This document shows positions 17,675 to 26,216 of a stretch of 64,000 nt of DNA, piece after piece. A program made the translations under genes and the position numbers. Within the stretch, counting starts at the first letter, position 1, and each line of letters opens with the position of its first letter. The notes beneath the pieces were generated by a model, which saw only the letters and a list, made by a program, of their open reading frames with translations, did not search any database and had not been told where the DNA came from. Source of the DNA: Paractinoplanes brasiliensis (GTDB taxonomy: Bacteria; Actinomycetota; Actinomycetes; Mycobacteriales; Micromonosporaceae); contig NZ_SNWR01000001.1 of NCBI RefSeq assembly GCF_004362215.1, positions 6,802,001 through 6,866,000 of the forward strand, given 5' to 3'.

Positions 17675-18190
17675 ATGGAAACCGCGGACGACGGCACCCG
17701 GACGGCGCATTCCCTGGCCGGCGCGCTGGCGGCGGTGCACTTCGCCGAGCTGAGCAACGACCGGGCGACCGCGCGGATCATCGACGCCATCGTGGCCTGG
17801 GCCGAGGGCCAGGGCTGGCGGGTCTATCGCCGGGCCCCGAGCGTCTTCCCGTTACCACCGCCACTTCGGGGGCACTCAGTGCTCGACGTTGCGTGTGCCC
17901 GGCCGGACGGCCCGCCGATCGCGATCGAGGTCGACCGGCTCGACCGGCCCCGCACGGTCGACAAGCTGCTGGCCGAGGCCGCAGCCGGTCGCCTGGCGAT
18001 CTGGGTCCGCTGGGGCGCGGGCCCGTTCACTGCGCCGCCGCTGCCCGTGCACATGGTCACCCGCCCCGCCGCCCGCAAGGCTGGCGCCTGGCACACGGTG
18101 GCCGACCGTCCGCCGCCACGGCACTCGGACGCTCCGATCGAAACCGCCTCCCCGCAGGAACTGCCCTGGGGGCCGGCACGAAACGACTGA
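17675..18190 (+). CDS. Hypothetical protein, possible PD-(D/E)XK-like fold
   Basis: This 171-residue protein was not recognised. The central part, HSVLDVACARPDGPPIAIEV then DRLDRPRTVDKLLAEAAAGR, has the beta-strand/Asp, Glu-x-Asp and following helix pattern seen in restriction-endonuclease-like folds (as in VSR/NERD/CoiA-type proteins). The usual catalytic Lys is not evident, so the assignment is only suggestive. ATG 17675 follows the GGDEF-EAL gene by 18 bp and precedes another unknown gene by 19 bp, so the three may be one transcript. Confidence 0.6.
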   Translation: METADDGTRTAHSLAGALAAVHFAELSNDRATARIIDAIVAWAEGQGWRVYRRAPSVFPLPPPLRGHSVLDVACARPDGPPIAIEVDRLDRPRTVDKLLAEAAAGRLAIWVRWGAGPFTAPPLPVHMVTRPAARKAGAWHTVADRPPPRHSDAPIETASPQELPWGPARND

Positions 18191-18209
18191 CGAAAGGCTG
18201 GACCAGCAC

Positions 18210-18998
18210 ATGAGCACCGGTGTGGTGAACGCCCAAGCCGGGCACTCGGCATCCTGGTGGGGCAAGTTCCTCGACGTGTCCGACCGGTTCGACGCGGCCT
18301 CGGTTGCCGAGCACCTCGGCGACGAGATCATCATGAAGATCCCGTCGCGGCTGCTGCGCCGCGAGGCCGAAATCGCCGCCGAGGTCGTCGTGCGGCACCT
18401 CAACAAGCCGGCGAGCAGCGAGCTCGCCGAGCGGGCGAACCGGGCGATCGAGCGCCTGGAGGCGACCGTCCAGCGCCTCGACGAGCGGGCCGCCGGCAGC
18501 TCCGGCCTGGCCGAGACGTTCGCGCTGTGCCACGTCCTGCGGGGCCGCTTCGCCGAGGGCGCCGCCGAGGCCGAGCGGTTCGTGGGCACGGCGCCGATCC
18601 TGGAGGCGTTCATGGAGGCGCTGCGTCTGGAACGGTTCGACAGCCGGCTGGCGCTGCGCCTGATGCGGGCCGGTCAGAGCCCGGAGGTCGCGGTGCGGTC
18701 GGGGCTGGCCGTCGGCAAGTACGCCTGGTGGCCGGACTGGCTGCTCACGATCGTGACCGAGAAGGCCGTGGCGGGCACCCTCGACGAGGAGACGATCCAG
18801 GCGCTCGACCAGTGCGCGTACGCCGACCTGACCCCGACCCAGGCCCGCGTGGCCCGGCAGCTCCTGCGCGGCGACGAGCAACTGCTGGAGGCGACGGCGC
18901 AACGGCTGGAGAGCCTGGGCGCGTACGGGGCGGCGGGCAAACTGCGCGACGGCGACCTGATGGCGGTCGCCCTGGCCGCGCGGATGGTCCCCCTGTGA
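18210..18998 (+). CDS. Hypothetical helical protein
   Basis: This 262-residue protein has no recognised domain. It is almost wholly alpha-helical, with repeated helix pairs (LLRREAEIAAEVVVRHLNKP, ERANRAIERLEATVQRLDER, ARVARQLLRGDEQLLEATAQ) that suggest a TPR/HEAT-like solenoid. No signal peptide or membrane helix is present. ATG 18210 follows GAAAGG at 18192-18197. It is the last gene before a strong hairpin and the convergent transporter operon. Confidence 0.6.
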   Translation: MSTGVVNAQAGHSASWWGKFLDVSDRFDAASVAEHLGDEIIMKIPSRLLRREAEIAAEVVVRHLNKPASSELAERANRAIERLEATVQRLDERAAGSSGLAETFALCHVLRGRFAEGAAEAERFVGTAPILEAFMEALRLERFDSRLALRLMRAGQSPEVAVRSGLAVGKYAWWPDWLLTIVTEKAVAGTLDEETIQALDQCAYADLTPTQARVARQLLRGDEQLLEATAQRLESLGAYGAAGKLRDGDLMAVALAARMVPL

Positions 18999-19014
18999 CC
19001 GGGGGGGCCATCCG
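18981..19014. terminator. Hairpin over the stop codon of the 18210 gene
   Basis: A 13-bp stem (18981-18993 with 19002-19014, one G-U pair) encloses a loop that contains the stop TGA of the upstream gene. There is no T-run. It sits between two convergent operons and could act on both strands. Confidence 0.6.
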
Positions 19015-19035
19015 CCGGATCTCAGGCCCCTTGTC

Positions 19036-20181
19036 TCAGGCGCCGCCCTCGTTCAGGGTGACCTCGGTCGGCTGGAACGACGTGCCGTTGACGTCGATTC
19101 CGGCGGCCTTGGCGGCCGTGATCGCCTGGTTGATGTAGTCGTTGGTGAAGGCCAGGCCCTCCGGGGCCTTGGTCAGCACGGTGTCGCCGGTCTGGTTCTT
19201 GGTCGTCATCGAGATGTCCACGGTCTGCTTCCAGGCCGCCTCGTCGATCACGCCGATGCCGCCGGGGGCCGGCCAGATCAGCTTGTTGGTCTCGTTGGTC
19301 TGCCACAGCTGGTGGCTCTTGCCGAGCTTGGAGCCCTTGGCCACCACCAGGTCGCGGCACTTCTCGGCGTTGTCGCGGCAGAACGCCCAGCCCTTGATCG
19401 TGGCGGTCAGGAACTTGACGGTCTGCTGCTGGTACGCGGGGTCGTTGAGCTTCTCGGTGTTGGCCCAGACCGCGTCCTGCAGCATCGAGGAGCCCTCGGT
19501 CTTCCAATCGATGATCGAGAAGTCGTCGGGGGTGTAGAGCTTGCCGGTGGCCGGGTTCTTGGCCTCGAGCAGCTGGGCGTACTCGTTGTAGCTCATCGCC
19601 TGGGCGGCGTCGATCTCCTTCTTCAGCAGCGCCTGCATGTCGAACTGCTGCTGCACGAGGGTGACGTCCTTGCCGGGGTCGAGGCCCGCCTTGGTCATGC
19701 CGGCGAACAGCTCGTACTCGTTGCCGAAGCCCCAGTTGCCCACCTTCTTGCCCTTGAGGTCGGCGGCCTTGGTGATGCCGCTGTCCTTCCAGGCCACCTG
19801 GTAGGTGCCGGAACGGCCGAAGATCTGCGCGACGTCGGTGATGCCCGCGCCCTGCTCACGGGAGGCGAGCGCCTTGGGCACCCAGGCGACGGCGTAGTCG
19901 GCCTTGCCCTGCGCCAGGACGGTCTGCGGGACGATGTCGACGCCGCCCTCGAGCAGCTGCACGTCGAGGCCCTGCTCTTTGTAGTACCCCTCGTCGACGG
20001 CGGCGATGTAGCCGGCGAACTGGGACTGGAAGAACCACTGGAGCTGGAGTTTGACCGGGGTGAGGGCGCCGCCGCTGCCCCCTGGCGCCGGGGTGGCCGA
20101 GTCCTGGTCGGCGGTGCCGCAGCCCGCCACGAGCAGCGCGGCCGCCGCTGCCGCAGCAGCAAATATCCGGATTTGTCGCAT
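19036..20181 (-). CDS. ABC transporter substrate-binding lipoprotein (NMT1/THI5-like)
   Basis: This 381-residue extracellular lipoprotein has a signal peptide ending in the lipobox LLVAGC. It then shows the NMT1/SsuA-type start VKLQLQWFFQSQFAGYIAAV, DEGYYKEQGLDVQLLEGGVD and AQGKADYAVAWVPKALASRE. This class delivers pyrimidine-type precursors, sulfonates or similar small molecules to permeases such as those encoded upstream. ATG 20181 has GAGAGGA six bases before it. The gene is the last of the minus-strand transport/catabolic cluster, separated from the permease by a 183-bp low-complexity spacer. Uptake of a pyrimidine or hydantoin-like compound is inferred from the neighbouring enzymes. Confidence 0.9.
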   Translation of the reverse strand: MRQIRIFAAAAAAAALLVAGCGTADQDSATPAPGGSGGALTPVKLQLQWFFQSQFAGYIAAVDEGYYKEQGLDVQLLEGGVDIVPQTVLAQGKADYAVAWVPKALASREQGAGITDVAQIFGRSGTYQVAWKDSGITKAADLKGKKVGNWGFGNEYELFAGMTKAGLDPGKDVTLVQQQFDMQALLKKEIDAAQAMSYNEYAQLLEAKNPATGKLYTPDDFSIIDWKTEGSSMLQDAVWANTEKLNDPAYQQQTVKFLTATIKGWAFCRDNAEKCRDLVVAKGSKLGKSHQLWQTNETNKLIWPAPGGIGVIDEAAWKQTVDISMTTKNQTGDTVLTKAPEGLAFTNDYINQAITAAKAAGIDVNGTSFQPTEVTLNEGGA

Positions 20182-20253
20182 GTGTTGTCCTCTCGAATTC
20201 AGTTGATCATGCAAAGAGGGCGGAGAGGATGCGGGAGTGGTGAATGTGACCGG

Positions 20254-20322
20254 CGAGGGCCGAGGGCCGAGGGGCGAGGGGCGAGGGGCAGGGGCGAGGG
20301 GCAGCGGTGAGGGCTGACGGGC
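20254..20322. repeat. G-rich low-complexity tandem tract
   Basis: The plus strand shows repeated CGAGGG/CGAGGGG units of 7-8 bases, at least seven in a row, between the permease gene and the binding-protein gene. The transcript of this operon would be C-rich; the template strand has closely spaced G-runs that could form a quadruplex. No gene is seen in the 183-bp spacer. Confidence 0.75.
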
Positions 20323-20364
20323 GAGAGGTGTCGGGCAAGCGGCGAGAGCCGAGAGCGGAAGGGG

Positions 20365-21129
20365 TCAGGTGATGAGGCGGGTGCGCCACGGCATGGCAAG
20401 GCGTTCGAGCAGGAGGGTGGTGAGGTAGAAGAGGAGTCCGAGCAGGCAGGCGCCCACCACGAAGGCCCATGCCCGGGGGTAGGCGGTGAACGCGGCGGCC
20501 GAGGTGATTCGGGAGCCGAGGCCGGTTTGGAGGCCGCCGAAGTACTCGGCGACGACCGCGGCGATCACGGCCAGCGACGATGCCTGCCGCAGGCCGGTGA
20601 AGACGTGGGGGAGCGAGCCGGGCAGCCGCACCTTGCGGGCGAAGGTCCAGCCACTGGCCGCGTACGTGTGCATCAGTTCCTGATGGATCGGGTCGACCTC
20701 GCGCAGGCCGCGCAGGGTGTTGATGAAGACCGGGAAGAACACGATGATGGCCGCGACCAGGCGGCGGGGGATGCTGCTGGTCGACTCGAACATGTTGTTG
20801 AGGATCGGGGCCAGCGCGATGATCGGCAGCGCGTTGAGCACGGCCGCGAACGGCAGTGACACCTCGGCCAGCGGGCGGAACCGGGCCGACGCCATCGCCG
20901 CCAGCACGCCGGCGAGCGTGCCCGCGATCAGGCCGACCAGCGCGTTCGTGCCGCTGGCGAGCGCGGCCTCCCAGATGTTGTCGCGCTGCAGCAGGAACTC
21001 GCGCCAGATCGCCGAGGGCGCGGGCAGGATGAACGGCGCTATCCGCCCGGCCGTGACGACGACTTCCCACAACGCGATCGCCCCGGCCCCGACGACCAGC
21101 GGCGGCAGCACGCTCCGGACCCACCTCAT
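20365..21129 (-). CDS. ABC transporter permease (SsuC/ThiX-like)
   Basis: This 254-residue membrane permease of the BPD_transp_1 class has an N-terminal anchor helix (LPPLVVGAGAIALWEVVVTA) and five more helices. The cytoplasmic EAA-type loop reads LMHTYAASGWTFARKVRLPG then SLPHVFTGLRQASSLAVIAA. ATG 21129 overlaps the stop of the ATPase gene by 4 bp, so translation is coupled. It is one of two different permeases in this cluster, which suggests a heterodimeric channel. Confidence 0.93.
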   Translation of the reverse strand: MRWVRSVLPPLVVGAGAIALWEVVVTAGRIAPFILPAPSAIWREFLLQRDNIWEAALASGTNALVGLIAGTLAGVLAAMASARFRPLAEVSLPFAAVLNALPIIALAPILNNMFESTSSIPRRLVAAIIVFFPVFINTLRGLREVDPIHQELMHTYAASGWTFARKVRLPGSLPHVFTGLRQASSLAVIAAVVAEYFGGLQTGLGSRITSAAAFTAYPRAWAFVVGACLLGLLFYLTTLLLERLAMPWRTRLIT

Positions 21130-21950
21130 CGCGTCTCCGCCGGGAGGTCGTCCTGCGCGGAAAGGGAGGGAACGGGCGCCGCGGCGACCGGCGTGCCGCG
21201 CAGCGCCTGGCGCACCGTGGTGACGCACTCGAAGTACCGGTCGGACTGCCGGCCCGCCTCGTCCCGGCTCTCCAGCGAGATCGGGATCGACGCCGTGATC
21301 CGCCCCGGCCGCGCCGACATCACGACGACGCGGTCCGAGAGGAACACCGCCTCCGAGATCGAGTGGGTGACGAAGACCGTGCTGGTGCCCGTACGGGCGC
21401 AGATGCCCAGCAGCTCGGACTGCAGCCGCTCGCGGGTCATCTCGTCGAGCGCGCCGAACGGCTCGTCCATCAGCAGCAGCGGCGGCCGCACGGCAAGGGC
21501 CCGGGCGATCGCCACCCGCTGCTGCATGCCGCCGGACAGCTGGGCCGGGTAGTGCCCGGCGAACTCCTCCAGACCGACCAGCGCGAGCATTTCCTCCGCC
21601 TTGGCCTTGCGTTCGGCCCGTGACAGCCCGCGCAGTTCGAGCGGCAGTTCCACGTTCTTGAGCACGGTCCGCCACTCGAACAGGCCGGCCTGCTGAAAGG
21701 CGATCCCGTACGCCTGTTCCTTGCGCGCGGCCGCGGCCGTCTTGCCCGCCACCGTGACCGTGCCGGCGCTGGGCGCGATCAGGTCGGCGATCAGCCGCAG
21801 CAGCGTGCTCTTGCCGCAGCCGGACGGCCCGATCAGCGACACGAACTCGCCCTGTCCCACGGTCAGGTCGACGTCGGACAGGGCCACGACCTCATCCGTA
21901 CGCCCCTGGTTGAAGATTTTCGTGACGCCCTCGACCCGCACGGCCGTCAT
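21126..21950 (-). CDS. ABC transporter ATPase (SsuB/ThiZ-like)
   Basis: This 274-residue importer ATPase has Walker A GPSGCGKSTLL, a Q-loop (AFQQAGLFEWRTVLKN), the signature LSGGMQQRVAIARALA, Walker B LLLMDEPFGALDE and a switch His in VTHSISEAV. The family energises nitrate/sulfonate/taurine and pyrimidine-type importers. ATG 21950 overlaps the upstream permease stop (TTATGA), and its own stop overlaps the next permease start, so the three are one unit. About 30 extra residues at the C-terminus are not conserved. Confidence 0.95.
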   Translation of the reverse strand: MTAVRVEGVTKIFNQGRTDEVVALSDVDLTVGQGEFVSLIGPSGCGKSTLLRLIADLIAPSAGTVTVAGKTAAAARKEQAYGIAFQQAGLFEWRTVLKNVELPLELRGLSRAERKAKAEEMLALVGLEEFAGHYPAQLSGGMQQRVAIARALAVRPPLLLMDEPFGALDEMTRERLQSELLGICARTGTSTVFVTHSISEAVFLSDRVVVMSARPGRITASIPISLESRDEAGRQSDRYFECVTTVRQALRGTPVAAAPVPSLSAQDDLPAETR

Positions 21951-22786
21951 AACGTGACCACCTCCACGTGGCGGCGGTGCCGCATCAGCGGCAGTTCCAG
22001 CAGGCTGACGAGACCGGCGACGACCAGGCCGAGCAGGGCGGCGCCGAGCATCGCGGTGTAGACCTTGGCGGGGTCGGAGGTGGCCTCGCGGGAGTACTCG
22101 ATGATGAGCCGGCCGATGCCGCCGCGGGTGCCGGTGGAGATCTCGCCGACCACCGCGCCGACCACCGCCGCCGCCCCGGCCAGCCGCAGCGCCGGGAAGA
22201 GGTAGGGCAGCGACGCGGGGAAGCGCAGTTTGACCAGCGTGCGCCACCACCCGGCGGCGTAGCTGCGCATCAGCTCGACCCCGGCCGTCGCGGGCGACTG
22301 GAGGCCGCGCAGCATGCCCACCGCGACCGGGAAGAACGCCAGGTAGGCGGCGATCAGCGCGACCGTCATCCATTCCGGCCAGAGCACGTTCCACCCGGCC
22401 ACCAGCGGCGCCAGCGCGACCAGCGGCACCGTCTGGCTGAGGATCACGTACGGCAGCAGCCCGCGCTCGGCGATCCGGAAGCGCTGCATCGCGATCGCCA
22501 GCAGCAGTCCCACGAATGCGCCGATCACGAACCCGGCGGCCGTGATGCCCAGCGTGAACAGGGCGGCCTGGACGACCACGATCCAGACCGGCCGCCCGCC
22601 CGTCAGCTCGGGGCGGCCCAGCCGTTCCACCACCGTCCACAGGTGCGGCATCGACAGGTCGTCGGCGCGTGGCAGGACGCGTACGCCGAACACGACCGTG
22701 CCCTCCGGGTTGCCGACGAGCTTGTAGCCCTCCCAGAGCACGACGAGGACCGCGAGCCCGGCGAGGACGTACAGGGCCTTCCTCAT
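21947..22786 (-). CDS. ABC transporter permease (second)
   Basis: This 279-residue permease has an N-terminal helix (LYVLAGLAVLVVLWEGYKLV) and an outside segment that contains a charged loop before the core. Five helices follow, with the coupling loop LMRSYAAGWWRTLVKLRFPA then SLPYLFPALRLAGAAAVVGA. It is clearly related to, but different from, the permease at 20365. ATG 22786 overlaps the oxidoreductase stop by 4 bp. It belongs to the transport part of the cluster. Confidence 0.93.
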   Translation of the reverse strand: MRKALYVLAGLAVLVVLWEGYKLVGNPEGTVVFGVRVLPRADDLSMPHLWTVVERLGRPELTGGRPVWIVVVQAALFTLGITAAGFVIGAFVGLLLAIAMQRFRIAERGLLPYVILSQTVPLVALAPLVAGWNVLWPEWMTVALIAAYLAFFPVAVGMLRGLQSPATAGVELMRSYAAGWWRTLVKLRFPASLPYLFPALRLAGAAAVVGAVVGEISTGTRGGIGRLIIEYSREATSDPAKVYTAMLGAALLGLVVAGLVSLLELPLMRHRRHVEVVTL

Positions 22787-23778
22787 GAAAGAACCGGGAC
22801 GATGTGCTGCCCGTACGCGGAAAGGGTCTGCTCTTTGGCGTCGTGCTGCAGATAGACCGCGAACTGGTCGACGCCGAGCGCCTTGAGCTCCTCGAGCCGT
22901 TTGAGGTGGTTCTCGACCGGCCCGAGGATGCAGAACCGGTCGACGACCTCGTCCGGCACGAACGTGGCGTGCGTGTTGCCGGCCCGCCCGTGCTCGGCGT
23001 AGTCGTAGCCCTGCCGGCCCTTGATGTAGTCGGTCAGCACCTGCGGCACCGTGCCGCCGCTGCCGTACCGCGCGACGATGTCGGCCACGTGGTTGCCGAC
23101 CATGCCCCCGAACCAGCGCGTCTGCTCCCGCTGATGTGCGAGATCGTTTCCCACGTACGCGGGTGCGGCCACACAGAACTTGATGGCCATCGGATCGCGG
23201 CCCGCCTGTTCGGCCGCGCGGCGCACCGCGCCGATCATCCAGGCGGCGATGTCGGGGTCGGCCAGCTGCAGGATGTAGCCGTCGCCCACCTCCCCGGTCA
23301 GGGCCAGAGCCTTCGGCCCGTACGCCGCCACCCATACCTCGAGCTTGCTGCCGGGCGCCCAGACGAGCTGCTGCTCGGTGCCCCGCAGCTCGACCTTCTC
23401 GCCGTTGGCCAGCCCGCGGATCACCCCGATGGACTCGCGCAGCTGGGCCAGGGTCTGCGGCTGCGCGCCGAGCACCCGCAGCGCCGAGTCGCCCCGGCCG
23501 ATGCCGCAGATGGTGCGGTTGCCGTACATCTCGTTGAGGGTGGCGAACATCGAGGCCAGGACCGTCCAGTCCCGGGTGCCGGGGTTGGTCACCATCGGCC
23601 CGACGACCACCCGTTCGGTCTCGTCGAGGATCTTGGAGTAGATGACGAACGGCTCCTGCCAGAGCACGTGCGAGTCGAACGTCCAGACGTGGCTGAACCC
23701 GGCCGCCTCGGCCTGTTTGGCCAGCTCGACCACCTCGGACGCGGGCGGGTTGTTCTGCAGAACGACACCGATGTCCAT
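22783..23778 (-). CDS. LLM-class F420-dependent oxidoreductase
   Basis: This 331-residue luciferase-like monooxygenase-fold enzyme starts MDIGVVLQNNPPASEVVELA and continues with FSHVWTFDSHVLWQEPFVIY, VVVGPMVTNPGTRDWTVLAS and ICGIGRGDSALRVLG. These match the F420-binding TIM-barrel group. The position between the dihydropyrimidinase gene and the permease gene, with a 4-bp overlap to the permease, ties it to pyrimidine metabolism. It could provide the first redox step on the ring (F420H2-linked reduction) or oxidise a side product; neither is shown. It is not a RutA sequence as far as I can judge. Cofactor assignment rests on family resemblance. Confidence 0.88.
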   Translation of the reverse strand: MDIGVVLQNNPPASEVVELAKQAEAAGFSHVWTFDSHVLWQEPFVIYSKILDETERVVVGPMVTNPGTRDWTVLASMFATLNEMYGNRTICGIGRGDSALRVLGAQPQTLAQLRESIGVIRGLANGEKVELRGTEQQLVWAPGSKLEVWVAAYGPKALALTGEVGDGYILQLADPDIAAWMIGAVRRAAEQAGRDPMAIKFCVAAPAYVGNDLAHQREQTRWFGGMVGNHVADIVARYGSGGTVPQVLTDYIKGRQGYDYAEHGRAGNTHATFVPDEVVDRFCILGPVENHLKRLEELKALGVDQFAVYLQHDAKEQTLSAYGQHIVPVLS

Positions 23779-23787
23779 GCGCGCCCC

Positions 23788-25188
23788 CTAGAGCAGGTAG
23801 TCCGACAGGCCGCGCGGAACGTACTTGCCGCGGCCGGCCCGCCCGGTGTATTCGCCGCCGGACGCGATGACCTCGCCGCGGGACAGGACCGTGTCGACCT
23901 TGCCGTCGATCTCCCAGCCCTCCCAGGCCGAGTGGTCCATGTTCATGTGGTGGGTCTCGACGCTGATCCGGGTGCGCCCGTGCGGGTCGTAGAGCACGAT
24001 GTCGGCGTCCGAGCCGGGCGCGATGATGCCCTTCTTGGGATACATGCCGAACATGCGCGCGGGCGTGGTCGCGATCGTCTCGACCCAGCGGGCCAGCGAC
24101 AGCTTGCCGTCGACCACGCCCTGATAGAGCAGGTCGACGCGGTGCTCGACGCTGCCGATGCCGTTCGGGATCTTCGAGAAGTCGCCCAGCCCGAGCTCCT
24201 TCTGGTCCTTCATGCAGAACGGGCAGTGGTCGGTCGACACCACTGACAGGTCGTTGGTGCGCAGGCCCTGCCACAGGTCGGCCCGGTGGCTCTCGTGCTT
24301 GCTGCGCAGGGGAGTGGAGCAGACCCACTTGGCGCCCTCGAAGCCGGGCGCGCCGAGCTGGTCCTCCAGCGTCAGGTAGAGGTACTGCGGGCAGGTCTCG
24401 GCGAACACGTTGCGGCCCAGGTCGCGGGCGGCCTTCACCTGTTCCAGGGCTTTGGAGGCGCTGAGGTGCACGATGTAGAGCGGGCAGTCGGCGGCCACAC
24501 TGGCCAGCCAGATCGCCCGGCTCGTGGCCTCGGCCTCCAGTGCCTGCGGGCGGGTCAGGCCGTGGTGGATCGGGTCGGTCTCGCCGCGTTCGAGGGCCTG
24601 CTTGACCAGCACGTCGATGGCCGGCCCGTTCTCCGCGTGCATCATGATCATGGCGCCGTTGTCGCGCGCCTTCTGCATCGCCCGCAGGATCTGCCCGTCG
24701 TCGGAGTAGAAGACGCCCGGGTACGCCATGAACAGCTTGAAGCTGGTGATGCCCTCGGAGCCGACGAGCTGGTCCATGGCCTTGAGCGCGTCGTCGTCGA
24801 CCCCGCCCAGGATCATGTGGAACCCGTAGTCGATGTGGCAGTTGCCGCCGGCCTTGGCGTGCCACGCGGCGAGCCCGTCCTGCACCACCTCGCCGTACCG
24901 CTGGACCGCGAAGTCGATGATCGTGGTGGTCCCGCCGATCGCCGCCGCCTTGGTGCCGGTGTCGAACGTGTCGCTGGCCGCCGTGCCGCCGAAGGGCAGC
25001 TGCATGTGGGTGTGCGCGTCGACCCCGCCCGGAATCACGTACTTGCCGGTGGCGTCGATGACCTCGGGGCCGTCCGGTGCCCGGCCGGGCGCGTAGATCG
25101 CCGCGATGGTCTCGCCGTCGATCAGCACGTCGGCGGCGTAGGGGCCGGTCGGGCCGATCACCGTCCCGTTCTTGATCAGTGTGCTCAC
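23788..25188 (-). CDS. hydA: Dihydropyrimidinase / hydantoinase
   Basis: This 466-residue cyclic amidohydrolase should open dihydrouracil or dihydrothymine to N-carbamoyl-beta-amino acids. All binuclear metal ligands are visible: DAHTH (His59, His61), the carboxylated lysine in SFKLFMAYPG (Lys151), HAENG (His184), HLSASKA (His241) and STDHCPF (Asp320). The length is normal for the family. The GTG start at 25188 overlaps the stop of the amidohydrolase gene (GTGA), and the next gene follows after 9 bp. It is the central enzyme of the cluster. Confidence 0.95.
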   Translation of the reverse strand: MSTLIKNGTVIGPTGPYAADVLIDGETIAAIYAPGRAPDGPEVIDATGKYVIPGGVDAHTHMQLPFGGTAASDTFDTGTKAAAIGGTTTIIDFAVQRYGEVVQDGLAAWHAKAGGNCHIDYGFHMILGGVDDDALKAMDQLVGSEGITSFKLFMAYPGVFYSDDGQILRAMQKARDNGAMIMMHAENGPAIDVLVKQALERGETDPIHHGLTRPQALEAEATSRAIWLASVAADCPLYIVHLSASKALEQVKAARDLGRNVFAETCPQYLYLTLEDQLGAPGFEGAKWVCSTPLRSKHESHRADLWQGLRTNDLSVVSTDHCPFCMKDQKELGLGDFSKIPNGIGSVEHRVDLLYQGVVDGKLSLARWVETIATTPARMFGMYPKKGIIAPGSDADIVLYDPHGRTRISVETHHMNMDHSAWEGWEIDGKVDTVLSRGEVIASGGEYTGRAGRGKYVPRGLSDYLL

Positions 25189-26024
25189 AGGTTCACCGTC
25201 CGGGTGTAGGTCTCCGGCCGGCGGTCGCGGTAGAACTGCCAGCGTTCGCGAACCGTTTTGATCAGGCCCAGGTCGAGGTCCCGTACGATCAATTCGGGCT
25301 CGTGGGTGTCGCCCACCTCGCCGACGAACTTGCCCTCGGGGTCGACGAAGTAGCTCTGGCCGTAGAAGTCGTCGTCGCCCAGCGGCTCGATGCCGACCCG
25401 GTTGATCGCGCCGATGTAGTACTCGTTGGCGACCGCGCTGGCCGGCTGCTCGAGCTGCCACAGATAGCTGCTGAGGCCGCGGCTGGTGGCCGACGGGTTG
25501 AAGACGATCTGGGCGCCGCCCAGGCCCAGCTCGCGCCAGCCCTCGGGGAAGTGCCTGTCGTAACAGATGTAGACGCCGACCTTGCCGACCGCGGTGTCGA
25601 AGACGGGGTAGCCGAGGTTGCCGGGACGGAAGTAGAACTTCTCCCAGAAGCCCTTCACCTGCGGGATGTGGTGCTTACGGTACTTGCCGAGGTAGGAGCC
25701 GTCGGCGTCGACCACCGCGGCGGTGTTGTACAGGACGCCCTCCTGCTCCTTCTCGTACATCGGCAGCACCATCACCAAACCCAGCTCGGCCGCCAGGGCC
25801 TGGAAGCGCTCGGTGGTCGGGCCGGGGATCGACTCGGCGTACTCGTAGTAGGCGGCGTCCTGCACCTGGCAGAAGTACGGCCCGTAGAACAGCTCCTGGA
25901 AGCAGATCACCCTCGCCCCCGCGGAGGCGGCCTCACGGGCGTAATCCTCGTGCGCTTTGATCATCGATTCCTTGTCGCCCGTCCAGGTCGTCTGGACGAG
26001 GGCGGCACGAACGATCTCGCTCAT
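25185..26024 (-). CDS. Nitrilase-fold amidohydrolase, beta-ureidopropionase-like
   Basis: This 279-residue carbon-nitrogen hydrolase has the nitrilase triad Glu44 (FQELFYG), Lys117 (YRKHHIPQ) and Cys154 (ICYDRHFPEG). ERFYF/KFYFRPG-like segments and RPETYTRTVNL at the end resemble beta-ureidopropionase and N-carbamoylputrescine amidase. It is expected to hydrolyse N-carbamoyl-beta-alanine (or the aminoisobutyrate analogue) from the dihydropyrimidinase step to the beta-amino acid, CO2 and ammonia. ATG 26024 has GAGAGGGG upstream. It is the first gene of the minus-strand operon. Confidence 0.9.
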   Translation of the reverse strand: MSEIVRAALVQTTWTGDKESMIKAHEDYAREAASAGARVICFQELFYGPYFCQVQDAAYYEYAESIPGPTTERFQALAAELGLVMVLPMYEKEQEGVLYNTAAVVDADGSYLGKYRKHHIPQVKGFWEKFYFRPGNLGYPVFDTAVGKVGVYICYDRHFPEGWRELGLGGAQIVFNPSATSRGLSSYLWQLEQPASAVANEYYIGAINRVGIEPLGDDDFYGQSYFVDPEGKFVGEVGDTHEPELIVRDLDLGLIKTVRERWQFYRDRRPETYTRTVNL

Positions 26025-26216
26025 CAAAGCCCCTCTCTTCGATGCTCCGGCGCGGTGGCACGCCTGTGATCGTGTGTCTACTCCCCGTTATAGCGGCTGC
26101 GCTAGTCCCTGTTGACCCCGCTTGCTCGCGGCGATCGCGCTCTTGCTTGTTGGCTTCGGATGCCGTAGGACACTAACGACACACATTCGGGCGGACAATT
26201 GCCTGAACGTAACCAA
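26025..26216. promoter_or_regulatory. Divergent promoter region of the pyrimidine cluster
   Basis: About 190 bp separate the catabolic operon from the MocR regulator gene. GTGTGTC at 26072-26078 and its complement GACACAC at 26178-26184 flank the region and could be regulator half-sites, although they are far apart. The region is clearly less GC-rich than its flanks. No -35/-10 pair was assigned with confidence. Confidence 0.45.

Noticed and set aside
20199..20399. Small Pro/Ser/Arg-rich reading frame across the G-rich tract
   Set aside because: It is only the translation of the 7-8 base repeat, with no ribosome site and biased composition.
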